A stretch of 8,299 nt of DNA. It comes from Acidobacteriaceae bacterium (GTDB lineage: Bacteria; Acidobacteriota; Terriglobia; Terriglobales; Acidobacteriaceae). Of this stretch, positions 1 through 6,270 are shown one piece after another. Numbering within the stretch: the first letter of the stretch is position 1; every line of letters starts with the position of its first letter. Location of the stretch: NCBI GenBank assembly GCA_003135315.1, contig PLBD01000083.1:1-8299 (forward strand), given 5' to 3'. Below the pieces are notes generated by a model. It was not told the DNA's origin and made no database searches. It saw only the letters and a program-made list of their open reading frames with translations. The position numbers were made by a program, and so were the translations under genes.

Positions 1-704
1 TTCCCGTCGGTGGCTTGTATCAACGTGCCAGTAGGCAATGCCCCGTCGACTCCCTGGAAGCTGTGCACGGTGCTCAGAGTGCCGTTGAGAGAAACTTTGA
101 AGGCTGTGCCGCAGCCGTTGGTACAGCTACTGTTGATAACCCCGCCCTCCCAGGTGGTCCCGTAGAGGTTCCCGTCGCTGCCTTGCACCAGCGCTCCGAT
201 CGGAGCGGAGCCGTCGGCGCAATCCTGTTGTGAGCAAAAACTGTAAAGCGAAGTCAGGGCGCCGCCAGGCGTGATCTTGAAGACGGTACCACAGCCGTCT
301 AGGCAGGCTTGGCTGGACCCGCCGCGAAAGGTCGTTCCGTAGAAGTTGCCGTCACTGGCGAGCACCAGCCCCGGCACCGGGCTAGCACCATCCGTGCAGT
401 TCGGTTGGGAGCAGAAACTGTACAGTGTGGTGAGCGTGCCGTTGGGTGCCACTGTGAAGACTGTGCCCGCATTGGAATTGGCGCCACCGCGGGCCGTCGT
501 CCCATAAAAGTTGCCATTAGAATACTGAACAAGAGTTGAATAAGGAGTGTAACCGTCCGCGTTGTCAAAGTGGACGGTTGTGACCAACGTCTGGGCTTGT
601 GCCAATGAAGAAGTCATCGCAGTCGCGGCACAAAGCACAACGACGAAGCAGAGGACCTTCGCTAAAGTAAGTTCCCTCAAGAGCGGACGGTACGCGGTGT
701 GCAT
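1..704 (-). CDS. Exported GloVer-type tandem-repeat protein, C-terminus beyond window edge
   Basis: The first 234 residues are present and the frame is open at the left edge. Residues 1-38 form a signal peptide: a basic start, a hydrophobic core (about 16-30) and a likely cleavage after AQA before QT. Then come three full repeats and part of a fourth, about 55-60 residues each. Each contains a DGN/NGN-(F/L)YGTT-x2-GG core (YGTT at 67-70, 122-125, 181-184), then GT-(V/A)-F and a closing LYSF or VHSF. This is the pattern of the 'choice-of-anchor tandem repeat GloVer' proteins, many of which occur in Acidobacteriota. They are predicted beta-propeller-like surface or secreted proteins with no known biochemical role. 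Repeats 2 and 3 carry paired cysteines (CSQPNC, CLDGC) that could form disulphides after export. The start at 704 is fixed by a GGGAGG ribosome site just upstream. The gene is apparently monocistronic, with its own upstream palindrome. Confidence 0.87.
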   Translation of the reverse strand, partial: MHTAYRPLLRELTLAKVLCFVVVLCAATAMTSSLAQAQTLVTTVHFDNADGYTPYSTLVQYSNGNFYGTTARGGANSNAGTVFTVAPNGTLTTLYSFCSQPNCTDGASPVPGLVLASDGNFYGTTFRGGSSQACLDGCGTVFKITPGGALTSLYSFCSQQDCADGSAPIGALVQGSDGNLYGTTWEGGVINSSCTNGCGTAFKVSLNGTLSTVHSFQGVDGALPTGTLIQATDG

Positions 705-763
705 GGCTTCCTCCCGAAGAGTCTGGCCTGAGATTGGTTGCGACTGGATTGCGAGAGACACTT

Positions 764-783
764 TATCGAAAATATTCTCGATA
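764..783. promoter_or_regulatory. 20-bp near-perfect palindrome upstream of the GloVer gene
   Basis: The site reads TATCGA-a-AATATT-c-TCGATA. Eighteen of twenty bases are symmetric; only the pair 770/777 is broken. It lies 60 bp upstream of the GloVer start codon, in the gap between that gene and the end of the patatin gene, where an operator or promoter element would be expected. The binding protein is unknown. The remainder of the 705-913 gap shows nothing else convincing, and no clear intrinsic terminator was seen after the patatin gene. Confidence 0.5.
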
Positions 784-913
784 GGCACAGTGCTAATGGC
801 GATGTATGGCGACGGCAAAACGATTACATCTCTCGGGATCCTCAGGAATGAAGCCGCGACAAACCAAGCTTGCTGCGCCATGATGGCGGACCCTGCCAAG
901 TGCAACTTCTTGT

Positions 914-2008
914 CTATACCCAAAAGCGCCTCATTTCCGGAAGCTCTGCCATACCTCGCTCGAATCCGTATTTGATAGCAGGTTCCATGATTCCAGGATC
1001 AACAACACTTAGTGTCTTTCTTCCTGGCAACATTCCGACAATGATCAACTTGGTTTGGGTCCCACCTGCTTCCAAGGCTTTGACTTCCTGAAGGATGGTG
1101 TTTGGCAGATGGTTTAGGCGGAGGCCAGCTTCCTCTTGTTGGATCGAATCGGCTAGAGCAACCACCAATGCCCTCTTCGATCCGGCCACAATATCGCAAT
1201 GCGTCTCTGTAACTCCGATACTGCCATCCATGCACAACCGGTCCTTAACCCAGGTCGGTCCGGTGACTCCTGGCGCAGAGGCACTAGCCGCACACGCGGT
1301 TGCAACAGGGACGCCTGAACCCGGCGCTATTACTAAACGCTCTGCGGTATAGCAATCGATTGAGGTGATGTACATCCTGGGAGGGATGTCCTTCAGGTAG
1401 CCTAAGAACACCTTCATGTTCATCTCAAACTTATCGCTTGGAATAGACTTTGCCGCCATCGCGGCATGACCAATAGCCTGGATGGTTGCTGGGCTTCCAT
1501 CCCTAGCATTGATGCCCATTTGAATCACCCGCTCCTGGTCCCGGGAAAACTTCTGTGTAGGCACAAACTTGGCCATCAATCTCGGGTAGTCGGCCAGCAG
1601 ATTGAATTCAGTTGAGAAGAGATCCAAGCGGCTGCCTAATAAGGCGCTTCCCAGAACCGCCCCCGCTGAAGTGCCGACCACGATGTCCGCCAGGCGTAGA
1701 TTAATCCCATTACCCAACATCGCATGGAAGTAGCCCACCAGAAATGAGCTCATGTATTCGGATCCGCCGCCCAGAACGATAGCCCTGTCTTTCCCAATCC
1801 CGGGAGGATTTCTGTATGGAATAGGATGAGCCAGTCCGTCATTCCAATCAGCCGTTGACGCTATAAGTTTCTTAGCTTCCAGCGACTCAACATCTCGAAT
1901 AACGATTGGTGAAACAGTCGACGATACGGCGTTGATTGAAGAACCTACAACCGCGGCCGCGCCTAACGCAGAAGATCCTAGAAATGTACGGCGTGAAAGT
2001 TTTGTCAT
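914..2008 (-). CDS. Tat-exported patatin-like phospholipase/lipid acyl hydrolase
   Basis: 364 residues. The N-terminus has a twin-arginine motif (SRRTFLG, Arg6-Arg7) followed by a hydrophobic stretch (about 10-24), so export in folded form through the Tat system is likely. The patatin fold follows: a glycine-rich oxyanion loop (LGGGS, 79-83), the nucleophile elbow GTSAG (112-116, Ser114), the ACAASASAPGV segment (238-248) typical of patatins, and the second dyad residue in DGS (Asp261). The family uses a Ser-Asp dyad to hydrolyse acyl chains from glycerolipids; the actual substrate cannot be read from sequence. The start codon overlaps the stop of the upstream decarboxylase as ATGA, so the two are probably translationally coupled, with this gene last in its operon. 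A secreted hydrolase coupled to a cytoplasmic decarboxylase is unusual. The patatin assignment is firm; export is likely. Confidence 0.9.
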   Translation of the reverse strand: MTKLSRRTFLGSSALGAAAVVGSSINAVSSTVSPIVIRDVESLEAKKLIASTADWNDGLAHPIPYRNPPGIGKDRAIVLGGGSEYMSSFLVGYFHAMLGNGINLRLADIVVGTSAGAVLGSALLGSRLDLFSTEFNLLADYPRLMAKFVPTQKFSRDQERVIQMGINARDGSPATIQAIGHAAMAAKSIPSDKFEMNMKVFLGYLKDIPPRMYITSIDCYTAERLVIAPGSGVPVATACAASASAPGVTGPTWVKDRLCMDGSIGVTETHCDIVAGSKRALVVALADSIQQEEAGLRLNHLPNTILQEVKALEAGGTQTKLIIVGMLPGRKTLSVVDPGIMEPAIKYGFERGMAELPEMRRFWV

Positions 2009-3690
2009 TTCATATCCCCGGACTTGGGCGTAGCAGTCTTGTAAAGAGTTTCGAGGACCGGCTTGGGGAGGGGCTGACTTTCTTCTGCAGGGATCATCAC
2101 CTCAATATAGGAAGCTGCACCGAGGTTGTTGGCCTTTCGAATGGCCACTTCTAACTCTCCGATCGTGCGCACTCTAGCGGTAAACCAATGAGAGCAGCCC
2201 ATCGCCTCCGGCACCAGATGGTAATTCCACTTCGCCAAATCATCGTACGTATGTCCAAGTTCGCTGAGCACGTCTTCGACCCCGAAGATACTGTTGCTCA
2301 AAACAAAAATGATCGGATTAACACCATAGCGGCCCATGACCCCGATGTCGTTTGCGGTCAGCTGATGCGATCCGTCACCGGTCACAAGAATCGTACGTCC
2401 GCTGCGGTTGGCCATGCTCACACCCAGCGTGGCAGGCGTCGCCCAGCCAATCGAACCCCATAGGGTCTGGCTCTGGAAACCAACTCCCTCTGGCAACTTC
2501 CAAGGGGTCATATAAGTCAAACAGGTCCCGGTTTCAGCAACAACAACATCACCGGGCCTCAGCATCTGTTGCAGCCTCGGATAAAGGACGGATGAACTGA
2601 TTGGGTCTCCGGCATCTCCTGCAATCGGCACCGACGGATAGCCCAGAACAGGCTTTTGAACATTGAGCCTGGTTGCCGCAGCAGCCAGTCGGCGAAGGAC
2701 GTCACCAATCTGTATTCCTGTGAACAACTCTGTACCGATGCGTACAAAGGTGTCGCCAATCGTTATCAGCCTATCACGGTCAATCGTGCTGGTCCAGAAC
2801 GTCGTATTGAAATCCAGAAGGACAACCCCACCGATATCCAGCACCACATCTGCCGATTCAATGGCCTGTTTCAACGCGGGCGGGGTTGACCCTTGCCCGG
2901 CATAGATTCCCAAATAATTCTGGTGTGCTTCGGACAAAATGCCCTTATCCATCGGCGTTGTGGCATAGGGGATGTCGGCCTTGTCCAGAAACTCCGTGCA
3001 CTGCGTTGTCAGCCCCAGAGTTTTCAGGAAAATCGTGGGTAGTGCCACGACGCACTTTGCCTCTTTGAGTTTCGCGAGAATAGCATGGACGGCAGCGTCC
3101 AGTTCCGCGGCGACACTTGCCCCCCGTGATAGTTGCGAAATGGCCGCTTTTTTCGTTGGCGCAGCGCCGATCACCGGCATTTTCCCCAGATCCATGGGGA
3201 CGCTGATATAGGCGGGCGCACTTTGCCGGAAGGCTTCCCGAATGACGCGTTCCGTTTCCTCAATGGCGTTATCGGGTGTCAGGCGGGCAACGACACAAGT
3301 GGCTGCTGCCGAAAGCGTCGAAAATTGATTGAACACGCCATCGCCCAGCGTGTGATGGGCAAGCAGCCCTTGCCGCTGGACCCGGGTGCTGGGTGCACCC
3401 ACAATGTGAAAAATCGGCAATCGCTGTGCCTTGGCACCCATGACACCGTTCAAAGCACTGAGTTCTCCAACGCCATAGGTGGTTGAAAGAATGGAAGCTC
3501 CTTTGATGCGTGCATAGCCGTCGGCTGCGTAGGCCGCATTGAGCTCGTTGGCGCAAACCACCCACTTGACCCGCGGATTGGCATCAATCGCATCGTCAAA
3601 AGGAAATGAGTAGTCGCCCGGAACCCCGAAAACGCAATCGATCCCAAGATCGGCCAGTCGATCAACAACGTATTCAGCTACTGTAGGCAT
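2005..3690 (-). CDS. ThDP-dependent 2-oxo-acid decarboxylase (pyruvate/indolepyruvate decarboxylase family)
   Basis: 561 residues, the usual length for this family. It would non-oxidatively decarboxylate a 2-oxo acid (pyruvate, indolepyruvate or phenylpyruvate type) to an aldehyde in the cytoplasm; there is no signal peptide. The N-terminal pyrimidine-binding domain has VPGDY (Asp26), the cofactor-activating Glu49 in NELNAAYAADGYAR, and the decarboxylase-specific His112-His113 in HHTLGDG. A middle domain (about 190-340) follows. The C-terminal pyrophosphate domain has ETG (386-388), WGSIGWA (411-417), GDG (438-440) and the second metal ligand Asn466, with Glu472 at the position of the catalytic glutamate. 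All five residues known to matter in Zymomonas PDC (Asp, Glu, His-His, Glu) appear to be kept. The usual NNxGYTxE stretch is instead SNSIFGVE, which may alter the substrate pocket. An AAAGGA site supports the start. It overlaps the upstream gene by 17 nt and the patatin gene by ATGA. Confidence 0.92.
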   Translation of the reverse strand: MPTVAEYVVDRLADLGIDCVFGVPGDYSFPFDDAIDANPRVKWVVCANELNAAYAADGYARIKGASILSTTYGVGELSALNGVMGAKAQRLPIFHIVGAPSTRVQRQGLLAHHTLGDGVFNQFSTLSAAATCVVARLTPDNAIEETERVIREAFRQSAPAYISVPMDLGKMPVIGAAPTKKAAISQLSRGASVAAELDAAVHAILAKLKEAKCVVALPTIFLKTLGLTTQCTEFLDKADIPYATTPMDKGILSEAHQNYLGIYAGQGSTPPALKQAIESADVVLDIGGVVLLDFNTTFWTSTIDRDRLITIGDTFVRIGTELFTGIQIGDVLRRLAAAATRLNVQKPVLGYPSVPIAGDAGDPISSSVLYPRLQQMLRPGDVVVAETGTCLTYMTPWKLPEGVGFQSQTLWGSIGWATPATLGVSMANRSGRTILVTGDGSHQLTANDIGVMGRYGVNPIIFVLSNSIFGVEDVLSELGHTYDDLAKWNYHLVPEAMGCSHWFTARVRTIGELEVAIRKANNLGAASYIEVMIPAEESQPLPKPVLETLYKTATPKSGDMK

Positions 3691-4078
3691 GAGACTTCCT
3701 TTGATTTCTTGAATGCTCTTTCAGATTAGGCGGAGAATCCAAGGTCTCGGCTACGCTGGGCGTGTCGGGATGGTTCACTTCTTTCTTGGAGCCGCCGGCT
3801 GGCTGCACGTCGTTCGCCTCCCCCGCCGAGTTGGGTGAGAGCGGCAGGGGACCGGGCGTGAAGACATTGCCCTTCTTCAGTACCATCGAAACTGGTGGCG
3901 GGATGGCGACTGACGACCCACCGGGCGGTGTTCTCGAACTGCCACAGCCGGTCGTGCCCATCGATAGGACGCCGAGCACCATCACTAATAACGAAATGGT
4001 TATAGCAGGCAGAGAGAGACGTTTCTGCCAGTAATGAAGAGGTTGCAGGCTAACGACGAAGTCAGCGCCGGTGGGCAT
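3674..4078 (-). CDS. Small lipoprotein-like or membrane-anchored protein of unknown function
   Basis: 134 residues from the start at 4078, chosen because GAGGA lies 6 nt upstream. A longer in-frame start at 4147 lacks this support and would overlap the previous gene. Residues 21-40 are strongly hydrophobic and are followed by TTGCGSS with Cys45. This resembles a lipobox but is not ideal, because threonine sits where leucine is usual. The rest (46-134) is rich in proline, glycine, serine and charged residues, with low predicted structure, like a linker tethered outside the membrane. No catalytic motif is visible. The start lies 1 nt beyond the preceding stop, and the 3' end overlaps the decarboxylase start by 17 nt. 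Translation along the operon is therefore probably coupled. I do not recognise a family. It could also be a remnant of a larger secreted protein. Confidence 0.55.
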   Translation of the reverse strand: MPTGADFVVSLQPLHYWQKRLSLPAITISLLVMVLGVLSMGTTGCGSSRTPPGGSSVAIPPPVSMVLKKGNVFTPGPLPLSPNSAGEANDVQPAGGSKKEVNHPDTPSVAETLDSPPNLKEHSRNQRKSHAYSS

Positions 4079-4079
4079 A

Positions 4080-4415
4080 TTATTCCTCGATTGCCCTCGA
4101 CTTAGGTGGCGGCCACGGCCCGGAAGGCGCAGGAGCGTACACCACAATGATCGCCGTCCGCCTCGTTATGCAGTGTCCATTGTCACCATTCTGTGTGATA
4201 TTGCCGAGCGAATGCCGTGAAGTCTGACGAGCGATACCCATTCCACCCGAATACTTGGCATCCCCATGTCGCATCAAGACCATGACAGGAGTCGATAGCC
4301 GAGTTTTGGTTTTGTCCTCATGCTTCATGCTGTCCTGCGCGTATAGCGAAACCTGCAATCCGAATGCGAACGTCAGTGCGACGAGTGTCAAAGCTGTCTT
4401 CATCTTGCGAACCAT
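4080..4415 (-). CDS. Small secreted protein with signal peptide, unknown function
   Basis: 111 residues; first gene of the minus-strand operon. The start at 4415 has GAGGAG 9 nt upstream; an in-frame Met at residue 5 is an alternative. Residues 5-26 form a clear Sec signal peptide (MKTALTLVALTFAFG, ending around LYAQ). The next residues (DSMKHEDKTKT) resemble the start of small secreted proteins with MKxD-type pentapeptide repeats, which often have near-identical signal peptides in Acidobacteriota. Here the repeat stops at once and is replaced by unrelated sequence (about 38-111) without recognisable motifs. The mature part could be novel, or the product of an old frameshift or recombination; neither other frame restores the repeats. 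It ends 1 nt before the next start codon, supporting co-transcription. Confidence 0.55.
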   Translation of the reverse strand: MVRKMKTALTLVALTFAFGLQVSLYAQDSMKHEDKTKTRLSTPVMVLMRHGDAKYSGGMGIARQTSRHSLGNITQNGDNGHCITRRTAIIVVYAPAPSGPWPPPKSRAIEE

Positions 4416-4449
4416 GGTGGTTTCTCCTCAGTGGTTTTCGAATTCCGAT

Positions 4450-4467
4450 GAGCACCCGCGGGCACTC
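4450..4467. repeat. Imperfect inverted repeat in the leader of the decarboxylase operon
   Basis: Two arms, GAGcaCCCG and CGGGcaCTC, meet at the centre; 14 of 18 bases are symmetric. The site is 35-52 bp upstream of the first gene of the operon, so it could be an operator or a leader hairpin. A second, smaller inverted repeat, GCAACT-gct-AGTTGC, lies at 4533-4547. No confident -35/-10 pair was found in 4416-4646. Confidence 0.3.
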
Positions 4468-4646
4468 AACTTTCACGGCTATTGGAAGGAGTTTTTGTGT
4501 GAAGGTTACATCCACGCAAAAGAAAAGTTGACGCAACTGCTAGTTGCACTCAGACGTAACTTTTCCAGCGTATCCGTGTCTGTTGGACGTGGAGATGTTG
4601 CAGGAAGTCGATCGCGACAATCGCCAAAACAGGCCGGCTTCTGCTG

Positions 4647-5094
4647 CTAGGGCAGAGGTAGCTTCGGATGGAGGTTTCGCAGCCAGGCCAGCGTGTTGTT
4701 CTTGAGTTCCTCTGCGAGTTTCACCATCGCTTCCAATTCCTGATCTGACACGGCACCTGCAACGTCATAAACCGATTTGTTCCTCTTATTGTTGAAGGTC
4801 TTGAATCTTTGAATGACCTTTCGGGTTAGCCTTTATGGTGAGTTCCAGAGATTCGATTGTTTTTACGTGGTGGCCTGCTTGGGTGACGGTGCGAAGACCG
4901 GAGGCGCGGAGCGCTGTCGTCGCGACGCAGAGCGCGGCGTTGAAAGCAGCGATAAATCGAAGGTCGGTCGAAACAGCTTCGACCTTTGAATCCGCCAGGC
5001 TGCGTTCCACAATTCCCAAGAGATCCTTGATTTCACCTGGGCTGGTCGGCTCCCGCCTTAGCCAACCGTACTCCACCCACTTTTCTAAGCTCAT
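4647..5094 (-). pseudogene. HEPN-domain protein (partner of MNT nucleotidyltransferase), interrupted by a +1 frameshift
   Basis: Read from 5094, the frame gives 92 family-like residues (MSLEKWVEYGWL at the start), then GHSKIQDLQQ and a premature stop at 4786. Removing one A from the AAA run at 4819-4821 restores a continuous 148-residue protein ending HPKLPLP at 4647. The restored part includes NNKRNKSVYDVAGAVSD, typical of this small HEPN family. HEPN proteins are all-helical. In many HEPN-MNT toxin-antitoxin pairs HEPN is the RNase toxin, neutralised by nucleotidylation by MNT. Here the place of the RNase Rx4-6H motif reads RNKSVYD, with Asp where His would be, so RNase activity is doubtful. 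An AGGAG site sits just before the start, inside the end of the upstream gene. The frameshift may be a real inactivation, a sequencing indel, or (less likely) programmed. Confidence 0.85.
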
Positions 5095-5671
5095 TCTCGT
5101 CTCCTAGCAAAAATTCCTTTTGGCCTTTGAGCACGGCGGTCAAAAAATGATTCCCGCTCGCAAGTTTCGACTTGAATTCCTCGACGGAATACACGGTCGG
5201 GTTGATAGGGCGGCCGATGTTTTTCTCCACTGTAGCGAGCCGTGAAAGGATCTCGTCAAGTGTGGCCTTCCCAACAACCATTAGATCAACATCACTCTGT
5301 GCCGTTTCTTCCTCGCGTGCGACGGACCCGTACACAAATGCCACCAGGACTCGCTTCGCCAAAGGACGCAATGCCAATTGCAAGGCGCTAAAGATGCCAA
5401 TTGTCTTGTTCACCAGGGCCTGCATCTCTCGAAATATGGGGGCGTCTCGGTTCGCCTGATAAAAAACCTGACTGCCCACTGAACTGCGAATGATAAGTCC
5501 CACTTTTGAGAGGTTTTCAAGCTCCCGCTGAACCGCACCAACGCTGGCATCTACTTCGCGTGCAATTTGGCGTGTATAGAATGATTGATCGGCCCTGCCA
5601 TAGAGCAAGGCGAGGATAGCGCCCCGCGTTCGTCCGAACAGAAGGTCCCCGAGACCGTTGCATGTACTCAT
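5033..5671 (-). CDS. MNT-type nucleotidyltransferase with N-terminal winged-helix domain (HEPN partner)
   Basis: 212 residues from ATG 5671. Residues 8-75 form a winged-helix DNA-binding domain (LLFGRTRGAILALL, then FYTRQIAREV and the recognition helix SVGAVQRELENL). Residues 105-190 form a minimal nucleotidyltransferase domain with GS (115-116) and DVD (Asp127, Asp129) for metal and nucleotide binding, so catalytic residues are present. Family members transfer nucleotides to the partner HEPN protein and act as antitoxins; the winged helix suggests self-regulation. An in-frame TTG at 5710 is not used as the start because it lies inside the predicted -35 box. The first ATG is about 4 nt from the predicted transcription start, so translation is probably leaderless. 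The 3' end overlaps the HEPN gene by 62 nt, long for such a pair, and the last residues (about 196-212) may not belong to the conserved domain. Confidence 0.88.
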   Translation of the reverse strand: MSTCNGLGDLLFGRTRGAILALLYGRADQSFYTRQIAREVDASVGAVQRELENLSKVGLIIRSSVGSQVFYQANRDAPIFREMQALVNKTIGIFSALQLALRPLAKRVLVAFVYGSVAREEETAQSDVDLMVVGKATLDEILSRLATVEKNIGRPINPTVYSVEEFKSKLASGNHFLTAVLKGQKEFLLGDENELRKVGGVRLAKAGADQPR

Positions 5672-5674
5672 TCC

Positions 5675-5710
5675 GAGAACAATTGTACTCAGGATGAGAA
5701 CGCATTTCAA
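5675..5710 (-). promoter_or_regulatory. Promoter with overlapping operator for the MNT-HEPN operon
   Basis: On the minus strand, TTGAAA (5710-5705) and TACAAT (5687-5682) are separated by exactly 17 bp, close to the sigma-70 consensus. A 16-bp palindrome (minus strand GAGTACAATTGTTCTC, 5690-5675) has 14 symmetric bases. It covers the -10 box and the predicted start site near 5675, an ideal place for repression. The winged-helix domain of the first gene product is the obvious candidate to bind it. Confidence 0.65.
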
Positions 5711-5811
5711 GGGTTCGCCTAGATCTGCTTATCCTCTTTGACTGTTCTCGTTAAGCGACCCCGCCCTGGGCATCCGCTCACGGTCAATTAGTTGGAGTCG
5801 GTTTTTATGTG

Positions 5812-5859
5812 CTATTGTTACGTTATTACATTGACTATTGTTAGTGATTATGCCATGAT
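5812..5859 (+). promoter_or_regulatory. Promoter region with direct repeats for the antitoxin-RES operon
   Basis: TTGACT (5831-5836) is followed 17 bp later by CATGAT (5854-5859), a reasonable -35 and a weak -10. Two exact copies of CTATTGTTA (5812-5820 and 5835-5843) are spaced 23 bp apart and flank or overlap the -35 box. This fits cooperative autorepression, as usual for Xre-type antitoxins. The ribosome site GGAGG sits 5 nt before the ATG at 5875. Confidence 0.45.
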
Positions 5860-5874
5860 TCTGTTGGAGGTGCA

Positions 5875-6264
5875 ATGGCCACCACTACGCAGCCTCGTCC
5901 CGGTCTGCAGGCATACCGTGAATCGCTGAGCCTGGCTTTTCCGGACCTTGTTGCGTCCTTGGCCAATTCGATCGGCCGCAAGCTGACCGCGTATGTGGCG
6001 GGCGTGAAAGACGTACGTGCTTTGGACAGGTGGATGGAGGGGAAAGAACCCTATGGGAATGCGGAACCACGGCTGCGGCTGACGTTTCAGGTCGTTCGCA
6101 CATTGCTCGACCATGACCCACCGAACGTGGTGCAGGCTTGGCTGACAGGTGTCAACCCGGAGTTGGGAGACCGGGTGCCGTTAAGACTCTTACGTGAGGG
6201 CGACCTCGAAGTAATCGCTCCGGAGGTCCTTGCCGCTGCGAGGGCATTCATCTCCGGAGGTTAG
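5875..6264 (+). CDS. Xre/MbcA/ParS-type antitoxin (DUF2384 toxin-binding domain)
   Basis: 129 residues, a usual size for the family. The N-terminal part (about 20-60) is helical and resembles the degenerate Xre helix-turn-helix (LANSIGRKLTAYVAGV, then VRALDRWMEG). The C-terminal part (about 68-118) has the toxin-binding layout: VVRTLLDHDPPNVVQAWLTG, then NPELGDRVPLRLLREGD, a close match to the DUF2384 pattern (x2-W-L-x-G-xNPxL-x6-P-x-x-LL). Antitoxins of this type bind and inhibit RES-domain NAD+-degrading toxins and repress their own promoter. A GGAGG site fixes the start. The damaged RES gene begins 6 nt after the stop. The gene appears intact although its toxin is broken, which fits an orphaned antitoxin. 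Confidence 0.88.
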   Translation: MATTTQPRPGLQAYRESLSLAFPDLVASLANSIGRKLTAYVAGVKDVRALDRWMEGKEPYGNAEPRLRLTFQVVRTLLDHDPPNVVQAWLTGVNPELGDRVPLRLLREGDLEVIAPEVLAAARAFISGG

Positions 6265-6270
6265 CGAGCC

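Noticed and set aside
15..568. Open frames on the plus strand and another minus-strand frame (299-568) across the first 570 bases
   Set aside because: They are out of frame with the GloVer-repeat gene on the minus strand, which has clear repeats, a signal peptide and a ribosome site.
562..975. 137-codon plus-strand frame
   Set aside because: Antisense to the GloVer start, the intergenic gap and the patatin end; no ribosome site and no domain-like sequence.
3674..4147. Longer 157-residue version of the lipoprotein-like gene
   Set aside because: The extra 23 residues overlap the upstream gene and have no ribosome site; the start at 4078 has GAGGA at proper spacing.
5019..5094. Arg68-x6-His75 in the HEPN protein as the RNase motif
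   Set aside because: It matches the loose spacing, but in this family the equivalent of the catalytic motif is expected in the later RNKSVYD segment. Kept only as an alternative.
5033..5710. TTG start at 5710 for the MNT gene
   Set aside because: It lies inside the predicted -35 hexamer, and the extra 13 residues do not look like the start of the winged-helix family.
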